A stretch of 64,000 bases of DNA from Protopterus annectens (Eukaryota > Chordata > Ceratodontiformes > Protopteridae), in assembly GCF_019279795.1 (NCBI RefSeq), contig NC_056748.1, forward strand, positions 696,426,306 to 696,490,305, given 5' to 3'. Below, piece by piece: positions 42,438 through 53,749 of this stretch (position 1 is its first letter; each line of letters opens with the position of its first letter). The notes beneath the pieces were generated by a model that was not told where the DNA came from, did not search any database, and worked only from the letters and a program-made list of their open reading frames with translations. The position numbers and the translations under genes were made by a program.

Positions 42438-45400
42438 AGTACAGTTGTGTACACATACCATAAATGTAGATGTTCGAGTGTATTCACTGTTGCAGTCATC
42501 ACATTTGGGTTATCTGCTTGCAGTAGCCCTCAGTCGGCCTGATTAACAAAGTCTTGGGTCCTGCGTCAGCTGCTGTCCCTTCTTCCGTCAGGGGTATAAA
42601 ACATGCAGCCGACGCCATTACAACAGTTTTTCTTGCCCCAGATGTCAGGTGCCCCCTAATGGGAAGCAATGAATTCTACAAATAAACAAGGATATACCTC
42701 CAACAAAAAATCAAATACACCAAAAAAGCTTTTGAGCATAGTAAAGGAGAGCACAGTTATAGCCAAAAGAAGTAAGGGGCTGGAGGGAGCGTAACCAGGA
42801 CTGCAACAGTGAATACACTCGAACATCTACATTTATGGTAAGTGTACACAACTGTACTATGTTCTTCGTGTTTCACTTTTGCAGTCATCACATTTGGGTA
42901 GACTCCCAAAGCTAAGGATGGGAGGAGGAATTCAGATAGCATTAGGACCAGCAAGACTGCAGTGGTAAAGCCAACTTTGGATTTAGAGAAAATTGGCAGA
43001 TGGTTAATGCTTGGTGAAAGTATGTACAGAACTCCAGGTAGCAGCTTCTAGGATGTCCCTGGTAGGGATGCCTCTGAGAAAGGCTGTAGAGATAGATGCA
43101 GCCCTGGTTGAGTGGGGTCTGATCCCCTGTGGGATAGGTTTTCCATGGTGTATGTAGCAGAAATTAATGCAATGGCCTATCCATTTGGAAATGGTTTGCT
43201 TTGAAATAGCCTTCCCCTCTGCCCCTGCAGCAAATGCCACCAGCAGTTCAAATTTCCTTTTAGGTTTAGCTCTGTCCAAGTAGAATCTAAGTTGTCTGTG
43301 CACATCTAGGGAGTGCATAGGTTCATAGATAAGTACTAAGCTAGCTGCCCTTGCAAGCTTAGCCAATTATCCCTTGTGAGATTCAAGCCGTACACCTTGT
43401 GTTTGTAAGGCAAACGCCTTTACCATTAGGCCACCCTCCCATGCATTGCAGTATTCGTTCCCCTTTGTTCTGTGGATTAGGAAAGAAGGTTGGCAAATGA
43501 ATGGGCTGATTAAGAGCTACACTGGATACCACCTTGGGCATAAAGGAGGGATTGGTCCTGAGGGACACCCTGTCTGCATGAAAGATGATGAAAGGCTCCA
43601 CTGCCATATGGGCCTGTAATTCAGATACCCTTCTTGCTGAAGTGATTGCTAAAAGGAAAGCTGTTTTCCAAGAAAGGAATTTTAAGTCTGCAGTAGCAGC
43701 TGGCTCAAAAGGAGGAAGAGTGAGTTGCTCCAATACAAAATTAAGGTCCCAGGCTGGAGTTGGAGCTCTCCTGGGTGGTCGTACATTTTTGGCCCCTCTG
43801 AGGAACTGCTTGAGCAGTGGATAAGAGAAGAGGGGAGGGTTCTGTGTTATAATGAGCTGAAATAGCTGAGGCGTGAATTTTGATGGAGGAGAAAGACAGG
43901 CCCTTGTGAAGCATCTCAGTTAAGTATTGTAAAATCTGAGGTAAATTGGGCTCAGCTGTGCTCATCCCTTGAGATTGGTTCCAGGCACAAAATCTTTTCA
44001 TTTTTGAGGATAAGATTTTCTAGTACTAGGCCTCCTTGCCTCTAAAATGATATCCATCATTGGTTTACTGAGGGATGGTAAAGGAGAAATTAGGTAATTA
44101 GCCAGGCTGCTAGGTTCAGTGTGTGAAGCTGAGGGTGCAGAATCTGGTTCTCCTGCTGAGACAATAGGGTAGAAGTCTGAGGCAGGTGACATGGGGCCAA
44201 CAGTGACACACTGTGCAAGAGGGGGTACCAGTGTTGGCGTGGCCAGTCTGGTGCAATCAAAATTGTCCTTGGTTTGTCTTGTTTGATCTTTAGTAGTACT
44301 TTGGAGAGCAGAGGCAGAGGAGGAAAGGCATAAACTGATAGGTTTTTCCAGCTGAAGGACAGAGCATCCACTTTCCAAGCTTGTTTGTGGGGAGTCCTTG
44401 TGCAAAATTTGTCCAGTTGATAGTTCTGGGGAAAGACAAACAAGGTCTATATCTGGGCTTCCCCATTTGCTTGTCAACATGTTGAAAATCGTTGGTTCCA
44501 GCTTCCACTTGTGTGGGTCCATGAGGCTTCTGCTTAGTTCATCTGCCAGTGTATTCAGTTTTCCTGGCAGGAATTGAACTTGTAGATACACTTGGTAGCT
44601 CAGGGCTGTGTTCCACAGTGCCATGGCTAGTCTGCATAGGGGGTAAGAATGTGTACCCCCCCCTGCTTGTTTATGTACCACATAACAGTGGTGTTGTCCA
44701 ACTTTACCATTAATTGTCCTGGAAGAATGCGGTCCTTGAAGGCTGTCAGAGCATGCTGTACAGCTAACATTTCTTTTTGATTGATATGCATAAAGTGCAT
44801 TTGACTTGGGTTCCATTTGCCCTGAATGCACTTCCCTGCCAGGTGAGCCCCCCATGCATAATCTGATGTGTCTGCTGTTAGGGTTTGGGTGGCAGGGGGT
44901 GGTGTGAATGGTAGTCCCATGTTTTGGTGGCAGGCCTCTGCCCACCAAAGAAACTCTAGGCTTAGGCAAGGTATGATAGGAATCATTGCTTTTAGATCCT
45001 GAGAATGTTGACACCATAGGCTTTTTAGATACCATTGTAGTTTCCTCATATGCAGTCTTGCATATGGAATCAGAAAAATGCAGGAGGCCATTAACCCCAA
45101 GGCTTGTAGTATTTGCCTCGCAGATAGGGTTTTTGTGGCCACTTGTTTGAAGTAGGTTGTCAAATTAATTTGTTTCTCTGGCGTGAGAAAAGCCATCTGG
45201 GAAGTTGTATTCAAGCTTGCTCCCAGGAATATGATTTTTTGACAGGGTACCAGGTGTGATTTCTTTTCGTTTATGGTGTACCCCAGACAAGTTAGCACCC
45301 TTTGTACAAAGGCCAGATGATTCAAAAGTATGTCCTGGATTTCTGTCTGAATTAAACAATCGTCCATGTATGGGTATATTTTAATATTTCTTTGCCTGCA

Positions 45401-48053
45401 AAATGAGATGACTGGGGCTAAGCACTTTGTGAATACCCTGGGCGCAGTAGATAAGCCAAAGGGTGGTGCAGAGAACTGGTAGTGATTGTAGCCTGCTTTA
45501 AAGCGTAGGTATCTTCTGCAAGATTCCCTGATTGGGATGTGCAGGTATGCTTCCTTTAAATCGAGTGTTACCATCCAGGCATCTTTTCCTAGCATATGGA
45601 GCAACTAGTGAAGAGTCAGCATCTTGAATTTTGGAATCACCAAAAAGGTGTTTAGAGTAGACAGATCCAGAAGAGGACACCAAGAATTGTCTTTTCTGGG
45701 TACCAGGAAAAGTCTTGAGTAGAAACCTTGTCCTTTTTCCTCTTCTGGTACAGTTTGAATAGCCTTTATGTTTAAAAGAGACAGTATTTGCTTTTGAGCC
45801 TCTGCCCACTGAATTGGGAGTAGATCTGGCCAACCTTTGATGCTAGTAATGTGTGGAAGTGAAATCTGTATCCTTGGGACACTATATTTAAAACCCATTT
45901 GTCCTGGGTAATGAGTTCCTAGGTTTTGGCCTGCAGACCAATCTTTCCGCCTAAAGGAGCATTCAGTTGAGAAGTGCTTGGAAATTTTAAAATCAAGTCA
46001 TTGAGACAGTTTTCCATATGGGGGAGTCTTACTGCTCCCAGGTTTGGAAGTGGAAGCCCCCAAATGCTTAGTCTTGTGCGTACCCTGGGACTGAAACCTG
46101 GGATTTCTGTTGTATCTGGGTTTGGATTGAGAAGGCCTGGAAGGAGGTGGAAAGGACCAATTCTTAGAGGGTCAATGCCTACTAAATCTTGGAGGCTGAA
46201 CTTGTACGAAATCTTTAACAGTTTGCATAGATTTAGCTTTATCAGCTTTGCTGCCAAAAAGGCGGTCCTGATTTAAGGTAGCATCCAACAGTTTAGCTTT
46301 AACATGATCAGGCAAAGATTGCTCCTTAAGTCAAGCATGCCTTCTGAGTACAGACCCAGTGACAGCAGCCCTGCAAGAGGCCTCTAAAGAATCAAACCCA
46401 CATTGCAAAGTATGTTTTCCAACCTGTTCAGCAGAATGCATTAAATCCTGTAATTCCTTATTTTCAGCACAGTCAGGAATCAACATTATTTTCTGTTTAA
46501 GCAATCCAGTAATATGTTGTTGATACTTTAACATATGAAACTGACAGTTTAAGGCCCTAATGGCCAAGGTTGCAGAAGTATAAACCTTCTTACCCCATCT
46601 ATCCAGCACCCTGGAGTCTCTATCAGAAGGGGTAGGGTTTTTGGCAGTAGAGGCCTTAATGCCCTTGGGTCCCTGTGAAATAGTCACTGGATCCGCAACA
46701 GGATTTTTAAAAAGGAACTTGTGAGAATCAGGAACCCTGTAGTATCTGTCAGGTTTTCTGGGAGCAGGAGGCAAAGAATCGAGGGCCAATCTAGATTCCA
46801 AAAAGGCATCATCAACAATGTCTAGTACAGGAGGTGTAGCTAAAGGCCTATGCTGAGGCAAGAGTAAGAAATCCCTAAGCCTCTTTATCGAATCAGAAAA
46901 ATCCTGGCTTTCCCAGTGGAAATGCTCCCTTAGAGTGTGCAAGGTTTCACCAAAAGAAAAATCCTCTGGAGGGGAAGCAGAAGGAAGAGTCCTCTGCATC
47001 AGAATCCTCATAAGTAGATAAAGGTAAATCCAGATTGTCAGAAGAATCAGAAAAGTCAGAATCCTGGTCAGAAGATTCATAAACAATTTCAGTCCTAGGT
47101 CTCTTAGAAGAGGGAGGTTGGCTTACCCTGATTAAAGTTATAAGATCTTCAGCCATTCTTAGTATTTGTTTTTTTAGGCATAGAGGCCTGAGCATGTGGC
47201 TTGGGTGTCGGTTTTCTGGGCATGGTTCGAGATTTAGGCCTTAAAGTAGGAGGCGTTGATTTAATATGCAAGTCCGTAGGCCTGAATACACCCTCAGAAG
47301 CTGGTGCCTGAACAGCGGCGCCAGACCCATCCATGGTAGAGACATCCGCAGGTGCCACAGTTGAAGCATCTCGCGGCATACCGGACTCCAAATGGGTCTC
47401 AGTAGAGGTCGGCGAATCAGAAGTAGCGGGTATCAGGGGCTGTGAAAGCGCCTCACTGAGTACCGGCGACTGGCTTAGGAGAAGTGTCATCGGCAGCCTT
47501 GGACCTAGGCGGCCTGTCTCTGTCTTTATCCTTGCATTTTTTTTGGAATTCCAGTAGTCAGATGGCTTACCGACATTTCTGGTTAATTGAAACGAGAATT
47601 GAAATATTTAGAGGCGAAAATATACCGACAACAGATAGTGCATTGATTAAATAAAGCACAAAACCGACAGCAAGGTATGTTGTGGTCAGGGCCTAGGCAA
47701 GGAATACAGTACGAATGAAAATTGTTGTGAGGTATTTGCTTTCCACAAGAAATGCAATTATTAACCTTTACTGACATCGGAAGGAGCAAGAAAAAGTTTC
47801 CCCAACGGGGTACTTAGCTTTAGTTGAAGACTTTGGTTCTGAAACTCGAAAATGAATGCGAACTGCTTCTGCTTCGGGCACCACATGGCAAGAATGACTG
47901 ATGTAATGGCGTTGGCTGCATGTTTTATACCCCTGACGACCTGATGTCATGGAAGAAGGGACAGCAACCAACGCAGGACCCAAGACTTTGTTAATCAGGC
48001 CGACTGAGGGCTACTGCAAGCAGATAACCGCAACAGTGAAACACGAAGAACAT
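42438..48053 (-). mobile_element. DIRS-type retrotransposon, family beta, copy 5, in tandem with copy 3
   Basis: In its own direction: left terminal repeat (about 47800-48053), gag-like region (about 45919-47800) with CISCGKQIPHNNFHSYC and the core PDSHKFLFKNPVADPVTIS, reverse transcriptase (about 45000-45900), RNase H and methyltransferase region (about 44090-45040, with ADTSDYAWGAHLAG), recombinase (about 42960-44040), ICR (about 42795-42910) and right terminal repeat (42438-42660). A SINE sits in the recombinase. Its right end touches the left end of copy 3 at 42437/42438 with nothing between, so the two form a head-to-tail pair within PLE-4. It is broken in several places. Confidence 0.9.
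43319..43441 (-). mobile_element. tRNA-derived SINE with CR1-like tail
   Basis: Short element in the recombinase region of DIRS beta copy 5. On the minus strand it begins with a tRNA-like head: an A box TGGCCTAATGG (complement of about 43424-43434) that fits TRGCNNARYGG exactly, and a B box GGCTTGAATCT (near 43381-43390) close to GGTTCGANTCC. These would serve RNA polymerase III. The 3' half (43319-43375) resembles the last 50 bases of the CR1 copy at 2652-2705. TGCAT flanks it on both sides (43314-43318, 43442-43446), a probable target duplication. It cannot be a working tRNA because the 3' half of the acceptor stem is absent. Confidence 0.8.
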
Positions 48054-48319
48054 CTACCACGTTGTTGTTTGGAGATGTCTGTTGATACCTTGAGTATCAA
48101 AAATATCACGCATAACTGGAGAATTATTAGTAGTCAAAGATGCAGGACAAGCATTAGGCAATGTGCTATTACTTGTCAACTAAAGTTTATAGTATCAAAC
48201 AGCTTTAAGACAAAAATGATAATAAAATTCCCATTAGTAATATTATTACCAATAAAAGCAAAGGAACTTATAAATGTAATGGTTGCACCAGTTGTAGATA
48301 CATTTATGAAGGTTCTTTT

Positions 48320-48637
48320 GTGATGTTACCTCATTTGAATAATACTATTTATTTTAAGTTTAATTATGGATGTGGTTCTATTGGTGTGATTTATTTTGCC
48401 CAATGTTCGGATTGTGAATCATTTTATGTAGGCATGACTACTAGACACCTACAGGATAGGATACAAGAACACTTAAGGGCTATAAAGAGAAGGGGTGAAA
48501 ATAATGCCCTGTATAAACATTCTAAGCTGTGTACTAATTTTAATAAGTTCTTATTTACTGTCCTTGAACAGGTTGGTTTAGATAAAAGAGGAGGTAATTT
48601 TAAAAATCAAACAGAAACTAAAGAAGTTGGCAGATAA
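48320..48637 (+). pseudogene. PLE-4 GIY-YIG endonuclease
   Basis: A 105-codon open stretch. It covers GVIYFAQCSDCESFYVG (residues about 22-38), the arginine of TRHLQDR, the glutamate/histidine of QEHLRAI, and a His-rich KHSKLC segment. It lies at the C-terminal end of the PLE protein, as in most vertebrate PLEs. The Cys-rich lead-in is just upstream in another frame, so it is a remnant. Confidence 0.8.
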
Positions 48638-48829
48638 AATTAAGGGCAGAAGTTTTACAAGGTTTAAATGAACACATCAATATTAAGTGTTTTTTAAAAA
48701 ACAGGAAATTAAATGGTTAATAGTATTTTAGCTTTAGCATTCTCTAATGGTTTGAGTGAATTTATTGGCTGATCATTATTAATTGGCTATATATTTTATG
48801 TTTAAATTGGATGGTAACTGCTTTCATTA

Positions 48830-48880
48830 TTCTGATAAAGTGTTTCACGAAAGTGGAGATTAAACTTTTTACGCTAATCT
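48830..48880 (+). ncRNA. Hammerhead-ribozyme-like motif, PLE-4 tail
   Basis: CTGATAA (48832-48838; the family core is CTGATGA) is followed by stem II GTG/CAC with a TTT loop, then GAAA, then GTG, a loop and CGC for stem III, then TA. Compared with PLE-3, stem III has changed from GCG/CGC to GTG/CGC, which keeps pairing through a G-U wobble. One core base differs, so cleavage is unlikely. Confidence 0.45.
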
Positions 48881-48960
48881 AGTCTGTTAGTTCTTCTGTG
48901 GATTACAGTGAATTTTTTTGTTTTTGTTCAGAGTTCAAAGATCAGTTAGGACAGTAAATA

Positions 48961-51900
48961 CACTAAATGATGCACGTTCTGTACATTAATGAAATTATAA
49001 ACACCCCAGAGTTTTGAAGTTGTTAATCAGAAACCTTAATTCAGCACACTTGGTAGTAACATCTGTACACTGGGTTGGGTTCATCCAATTCTTGAGCTGC
49101 CAGTGCCTCGGTTGACATGGTATCGATTACATAAACACATCAGGCAAGAAGCCAGCAGTCAACAAATAAAGCCAAACAAAATCAAATTTACTCTACTGAA
49201 GTGCCCTGTCTGAAAAGAAAACTGCAGAGATCAACAAAACATATTTTAATATATTATGCATATGCTGAATTACATATATTACAAAATTTCCTTTTATACC
49301 AGTGTATTCTTGAATACATCTAGATTTTTCAGCAAACACTGAAAGAAGTTGAAATGAAAACGAGGAAATTTGAGACTTGCATCATGCAAAGGTTTGCATT
49401 TTATATACTGCTGAGGTTTCCTAAGCCAATGATCGTAACACATCCTTACAATGTACTACATTTTATCGTTTGTTATTACATTTCTCACATTTCATTGTTT
49501 AAAGCAAAGTCTGCATTTGCAATTTGGCTAAGCACCTTGTGCATCACTGGTAAACCGAAATAAGATCATATGGCTCAAGTGATCCTTATCTGTTGTTAAA
49601 ACCTGGGTTTCTGTTGGTAGAGAACACGAGTAATTATTGGCTCTGACCTCCACTACTGTTCAGCATATCTCTCTCAATTGTCCCTGACTTTCAGGGATAT
49701 CCCCAATTTTTGCTCAACATCTTGTTCTCCTAAAACTGGTGATTTTTTTAAGAAAAGGTGGTAAATAAACTCAATAAATAACATTATACAGATTTCTTTC
49801 ACTTCAGAAAATGCATTTTGATTCATATACTTTTATTCCATCACCTTTCCAAGTTAGTAGTACCAATATTTAAAAAAAAATTCTGATTTTTGAACTTTGC
49901 CCCTGATCCAGGGTTAAGAAACTGGGGCTATGCTCCTTAGTTTCTTGCTGATTTGAAACGGACACTGACTTACTTACCTCATACCCAATATTACACAGTA
50001 CTCAAGGACAAATAAAGTCATGAGATAGTTCTAAGTTCTAGAAAGTGCTGACACTGTCAGTACCCAGTTGCCAAGTGACTGATCTGTATATGGTGGTTAA
50101 CTCTTGAGCGGTTTTAAATGTCTAAATGTGGACCTGTCAAGGGTAATACTGCACCTAAATCTGAGTGGAACTGCTGGACAATGTATTTAAGTATCAGTCT
50201 TGTAAGTGAAACAACTCCTCTGGTAACTTAACTTCTGATTGATTTAAGTGAAATGAACTGGTTATTTAATGGTACATAGTCCACTTACTATGGCATTTTC
50301 GCAGGACTTTATTGTTTTACTGCCAGTGGACTTCAGCTGAAGTATAATTTTTAGGCAAATATACAGCAGAATTTAGGGAACTTAAATCCTACTCTTACAA
50401 TTTCCCAACAAAAACTACTCATGCCACATTAACACACCAACCAAATGCTGACTTTCTGCTTTAAAACTCACACCACAAATCACAGCACAGTGCTCTTTTT
50501 CAGATAAAAAGTATGACAGGTTTTTAGTAAGTGTATGCTTGGTTCTCTGGTTTGGGTCCTAGAAGGGGAGCCTTATGTGCAAAGTCTGCCTATTATCCCT
50601 GTGACTGTGGGTTTCTGCAGGGGTCTCCAGTTTTGTTTCACATCCCAGAAACTCTCTACATTGCCAATGGTTGTGTGCACAGTGAGCAGTGTGTGTGTGT
50701 GTGTGTGAAAAGACTCCAGCTCTCCCTTATGACCCTGAGTGGAATTGAGTGAGTACTGGAAAAAGTAACAAATGCCACAGCTTGCACTTCACAAATGTTC
50801 TGTGTATCACAGCACAGATACTGTGCAACATTTAAATAATGAGAACCATTTAAGCATTATACAAAACATAAATATGATAAAAAGAACCATAAAATATAAA
50901 ATCATTTAGAGGACAACTCTACAGCAACCTACCTTTTTGTCTTTTTTTAACCACAATATGCTGTTACTTTGCAATGTTTACTTTACTGATGTAAGTAGGC
51001 TCAGCAGAAATTTTTTGGAGGGGGTGTGGGAGGATTTTAATTACTGTATATTCCATAGCTGTGGCCATGAAATATCTCGAGTCAGACCAACAAAAATAAC
51101 CAAACAGATACATCAGTGCAGCATGTATAAAGTTATACAATTAACAAGATTTTCATTTTTATAGATATATATACACGCACTAAAACAGTCCCTTTAAATG
51201 TTGCCCTTTTGGGGAGATTCCTGGTGAACCTTTGAGGCAGGATGTAGTTTGGTTTTGATGGAAAATGTATAGGAACAAACTCCAGTGCCAAGGTTAAAAA
51301 TGCAGTGTTCTCCTTTGTGTGAAATTCAGTCCAGTTAAAACTGAGTTCCTAGTGTTCCACAAACATCAATCTGTATCAATTCTGTGGGCTGCAGAAGCAA
51401 AAGAAAATTTTATTTTAAGTTGTAGCTCAGATAGAATTCTATTACACATCTCACATACCGTATTGCTGCATATATATCATACTACCAAATTTTACTCTCC
51501 ATTTCTTCAAATAACACACTTTTTGAGGATTTAAAATATCTGATACTGCACAAAGTTGAGATATGCACACTAACGTTTAACATAATATTTTTGAAGAACA
51601 TTTATAGTACACTTAGTAAAGGGATACTTAATAGACAGAACACATCTCTGCAGCTAGGTAGTGTATTCACAAACACACAGCACTTTAAGGAAAGATTTGA
51701 GCCGAAAACTCTAGTGAACTTTAAAACTCATCCTCCACTGCAGCTAAGTAGCTGCTTAACTTTTTCTCTGCTACTATACTGCACTGCTAAAGGAAAACAT
51801 CTCTAAAAAGACCTGTAGGTAAATTACATACCATACTACAAACTATAGACACAAACAAGCGAACCTGCTACACACTGGAACTGTTGTCGTACGTTAGACT

Positions 51901-51962
51901 TTCACTCCCATGTACAGAGTACCAGTGTTCTGTTCTCTGATCCCCTCATTGTCAATTTACAT
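48961..51962. other. No recognisable gene; possible host intergenic DNA
   Basis: Three kilobases of AT-rich sequence without coding motifs, terminal repeats or LINE motifs. The open frames are short and show no known domain. A short (GT)n run lies at 50689-50707. This is the largest stretch in the window that may be plain host DNA. Confidence 0.5.
50689..50707. repeat. (GT)n microsatellite
   Basis: About nine GT units in otherwise unremarkable sequence. Confidence 0.9.
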
Positions 51963-52340
51963 TTGCCGAGTTCTGAAATGTGGTACCATCTTCCTTTAAC
52001 TTTGAGAACAGCAATATCTACAGCGCATACAAATCTTGCATGTTGCTTTATTTACCTGGCTGACTTCAGCAAAGAAATTATGGGTAAACTTCAAACCTAC
52101 CTTTGTCCCAGAAGCCTACACTCAACAAAGAAAGCCTTACTATCCACTCACAAAGCTAATAACTCAGCAGGGGAAGCCCTTTATTCAACGTGCATCCCCA
52201 AACAATGGAACTCACTACCTCTAAATAACAACCTGACCATTTTCAAAGATCAACTGAAAGACCATCTCAAGGATTCCTGGCCTCTCCCTTACCACCATAT
52301 TGCTCTTGACAAACAAAATATTTCTTAGTAATAAACAGTG
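51963..52340 (+). mobile_element. LINE 3' fragment (CR1/L2-like ORF2 C-terminus)
   Basis: The frame encodes PRSLHSTKKALLSTHKANN, then AGEALYSTCIPKQWNSLPLN and NLTIFKDQLKDHL. This series matches the conserved C-terminal end of CR1/L2-type ORF2 proteins (FS..AP.LWNSLP...R....L..FK..LK..L). Nothing of the RT core remains. An AT-rich stretch after the stop may be its tail. It ends just before the DIRS terminus at 52393. The clade cannot be fixed from this piece. Confidence 0.65.
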
Positions 52341-52835
52341 AGGATTCAATTGTAAATAAAATGTATATAGTCTAAGGCTCTCAGAACTATTGATCTGATA
52401 TTGTTAATCCTCGTTCATTCCTTACGCCTGGGTTACCGGTTCCAACCTTGGAACTGAGTCGGCTATCTTCCAACCTCGCGACAGCCACAAACTCGAGCTA
52501 AACACTTGCCCACAATTCCCCTCTCCCTGTTACCTCAGATTTCGTTTGCCGCATCACCATTCGGTCGTGTAAAGCCACTTCTCTTGAGCTAAGTAAAACT
52601 TTCTTTGATAATACCTAATCGTATTACAACTTTTCTCAGTTGAATTCTTGTTAAATAGTTATCTCTTACCCTATCGCATCTAGCGACTCTCTTTTTTTTT
52701 TTCTAGCCTTTCTTTCTTCTTACTGTGAGGTAACTCCTTTACCATCGTTGGTAAAACCTTTATTTGCTTTTCCTAAGGGTATTTCTCGTACCATTGTGGT
52801 ACCTTCTTCCTTTCTTTTTCTTCCTCCTATCTATC

Positions 52836-53516
52836 ATGGCAGAGAAAAAAGGTAGTCCGGGATTTAAGAGATGTGTGGATTGTGGGCATGAATTGCCTAT
52901 TTCGGACGCACATTTGTTGTGTGTTTACTGTTTGGGTGTGCCTCACTTGACTGTTGACCAGCCTTGTGGGATTTGTGCAAACTTTTCTAACAGGACTTTG
53001 GTGGAAAGGAAAAATAAACTGATCTTAAAGGGACTACTTAAATCTCTTAAAGGGACTACTTAAATCTTCTTTTACTGAGGCTATTTCTGGGTCGTAGGCT
53101 TCAACCCCTCCTAGTTCCCATAAGAAAAGGGACGAACATAAGAAGGCCAAGTCTCTTCCGTCGTCTCCTGCTGGGGTCCCCCAGGAACCGAAACCTAAGA
53201 AGGCCAAACTTTCTAGTTCAGAGTTGACTTCCTCGGCCTGAGGCTTTCTTTGCCTAGATCTTCTGCACCGAAGCCTTCGGCACCATCTGCTACTTCGGCA
53301 CCGAGTATTGTGCCCTACACTCATCGGAACTGAGGGGTCCCTCAGTTCAGACTTCCTTACCAGCACCGACTATTTTTTCGATGCAGACCTTTACGGCGTC
53401 GATGACTGTTCTGACGCCCTCTCCTACTTCAGCTCCGGCACTTTACACGGCACAGACTATCCTCTCGGTACCGACCACCTCGTTTTCTGCACAGACTCTT
53501 TCGGCACCTAACATAG
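52836..53516 (+). pseudogene. DIRS alpha copy 4 gag-like region, part before the PLE
   Basis: Starts with MAEKKGSPGFKRC. The Cys/His motif is clearer here than in copy 2: C-x2-C (VDCG), then H of DAHLL, C-x2-C (CVYCLG), H of VPHLT, and C-x2-C (CGICANF), followed by the basic helix LVERKNKLILKGLL. The spacing matches the beta family. The coding strand then enters a Ser/Pro-rich stretch with repeated TCGGCACCGA units before the PLE interrupts it. Confidence 0.75.
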
Positions 53517-53517
53517 G

Positions 53518-53743
53518 GGAGAGTTTTGCTTTAAATAATTTTGTACGTAATTAAATAATAGGATTATTGGATAATTGATTGAATGAATGTATTATAAATA
53601 TGGAGTGTGAAGTTTGTTCAGTATTCTCCTGTGAAGGCACCAGCCGAGACGTCAGAGGAATAAACGCTGTTTTGCTTCTTTTTTTGGGTCACTGGTTTGT
53701 GGTTTTTACTTTACTGGTTTTAGTTTGTGGTTTAATTGGTGTT
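53518..53743 (+). repeat. Left pseudo-LTR of PLE-5
   Basis: Same 226 bases as 57111-57336, with about seven substitutions and no length change. It begins GGAGAGTTTTGC and ends GGTGTT. A hammerhead-like arrangement lies at 53629-53669: CTGTGA, stem II GGC/GCC with loop ACCA, GAGA, and stem III CGT/ACG. Confidence 0.92.
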
Positions 53744-53749
53744 GGTTAG

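Larger units (their letters stand above)
30985..48960 (+). mobile_element. Penelope-like element (PLE-4), split by tandem DIRS elements
   Basis: Same family as PLE-3 but in opposite orientation, more strongly 5'-truncated. It occupies 30985-31277 (end of the RT) and 48054 to about 48960 (linker, GIY-YIG and tail). The endonuclease (48320-48637) has GVIYFAQCSDCESFYVG, then TRHLQDRIQEHLRAI and a KHSKLCTNFNKF segment, a good GIY-YIG core with its R..EH helix. Comparison with PLE-3 shows that only DIRS sequence separates the halves: GAGAA at 31277 is followed in PLE-3 by CTACC, which here starts at 48054. It is inactive. Confidence 0.88.

Noticed and set aside
43381-43440. A tRNA gene (A and B boxes present)
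   Set aside because: The 3' acceptor half is missing, the sequence runs into a LINE-like tail and a short duplication flanks it, so it is the head of a SINE.
31278-48053. CRISPR-like or satellite array, because the same short segments recur many times
   Set aside because: The recurring segments are terminal repeats and ICRs of separate DIRS copies, spaced by kilobases of coding sequence.
50531-50752. A small host gene (73-codon open frame starting MYAWFSGLGP)
   Set aside because: It overlaps a GT microsatellite, has no known motif and no support from splice signals or neighbours; chance is enough.
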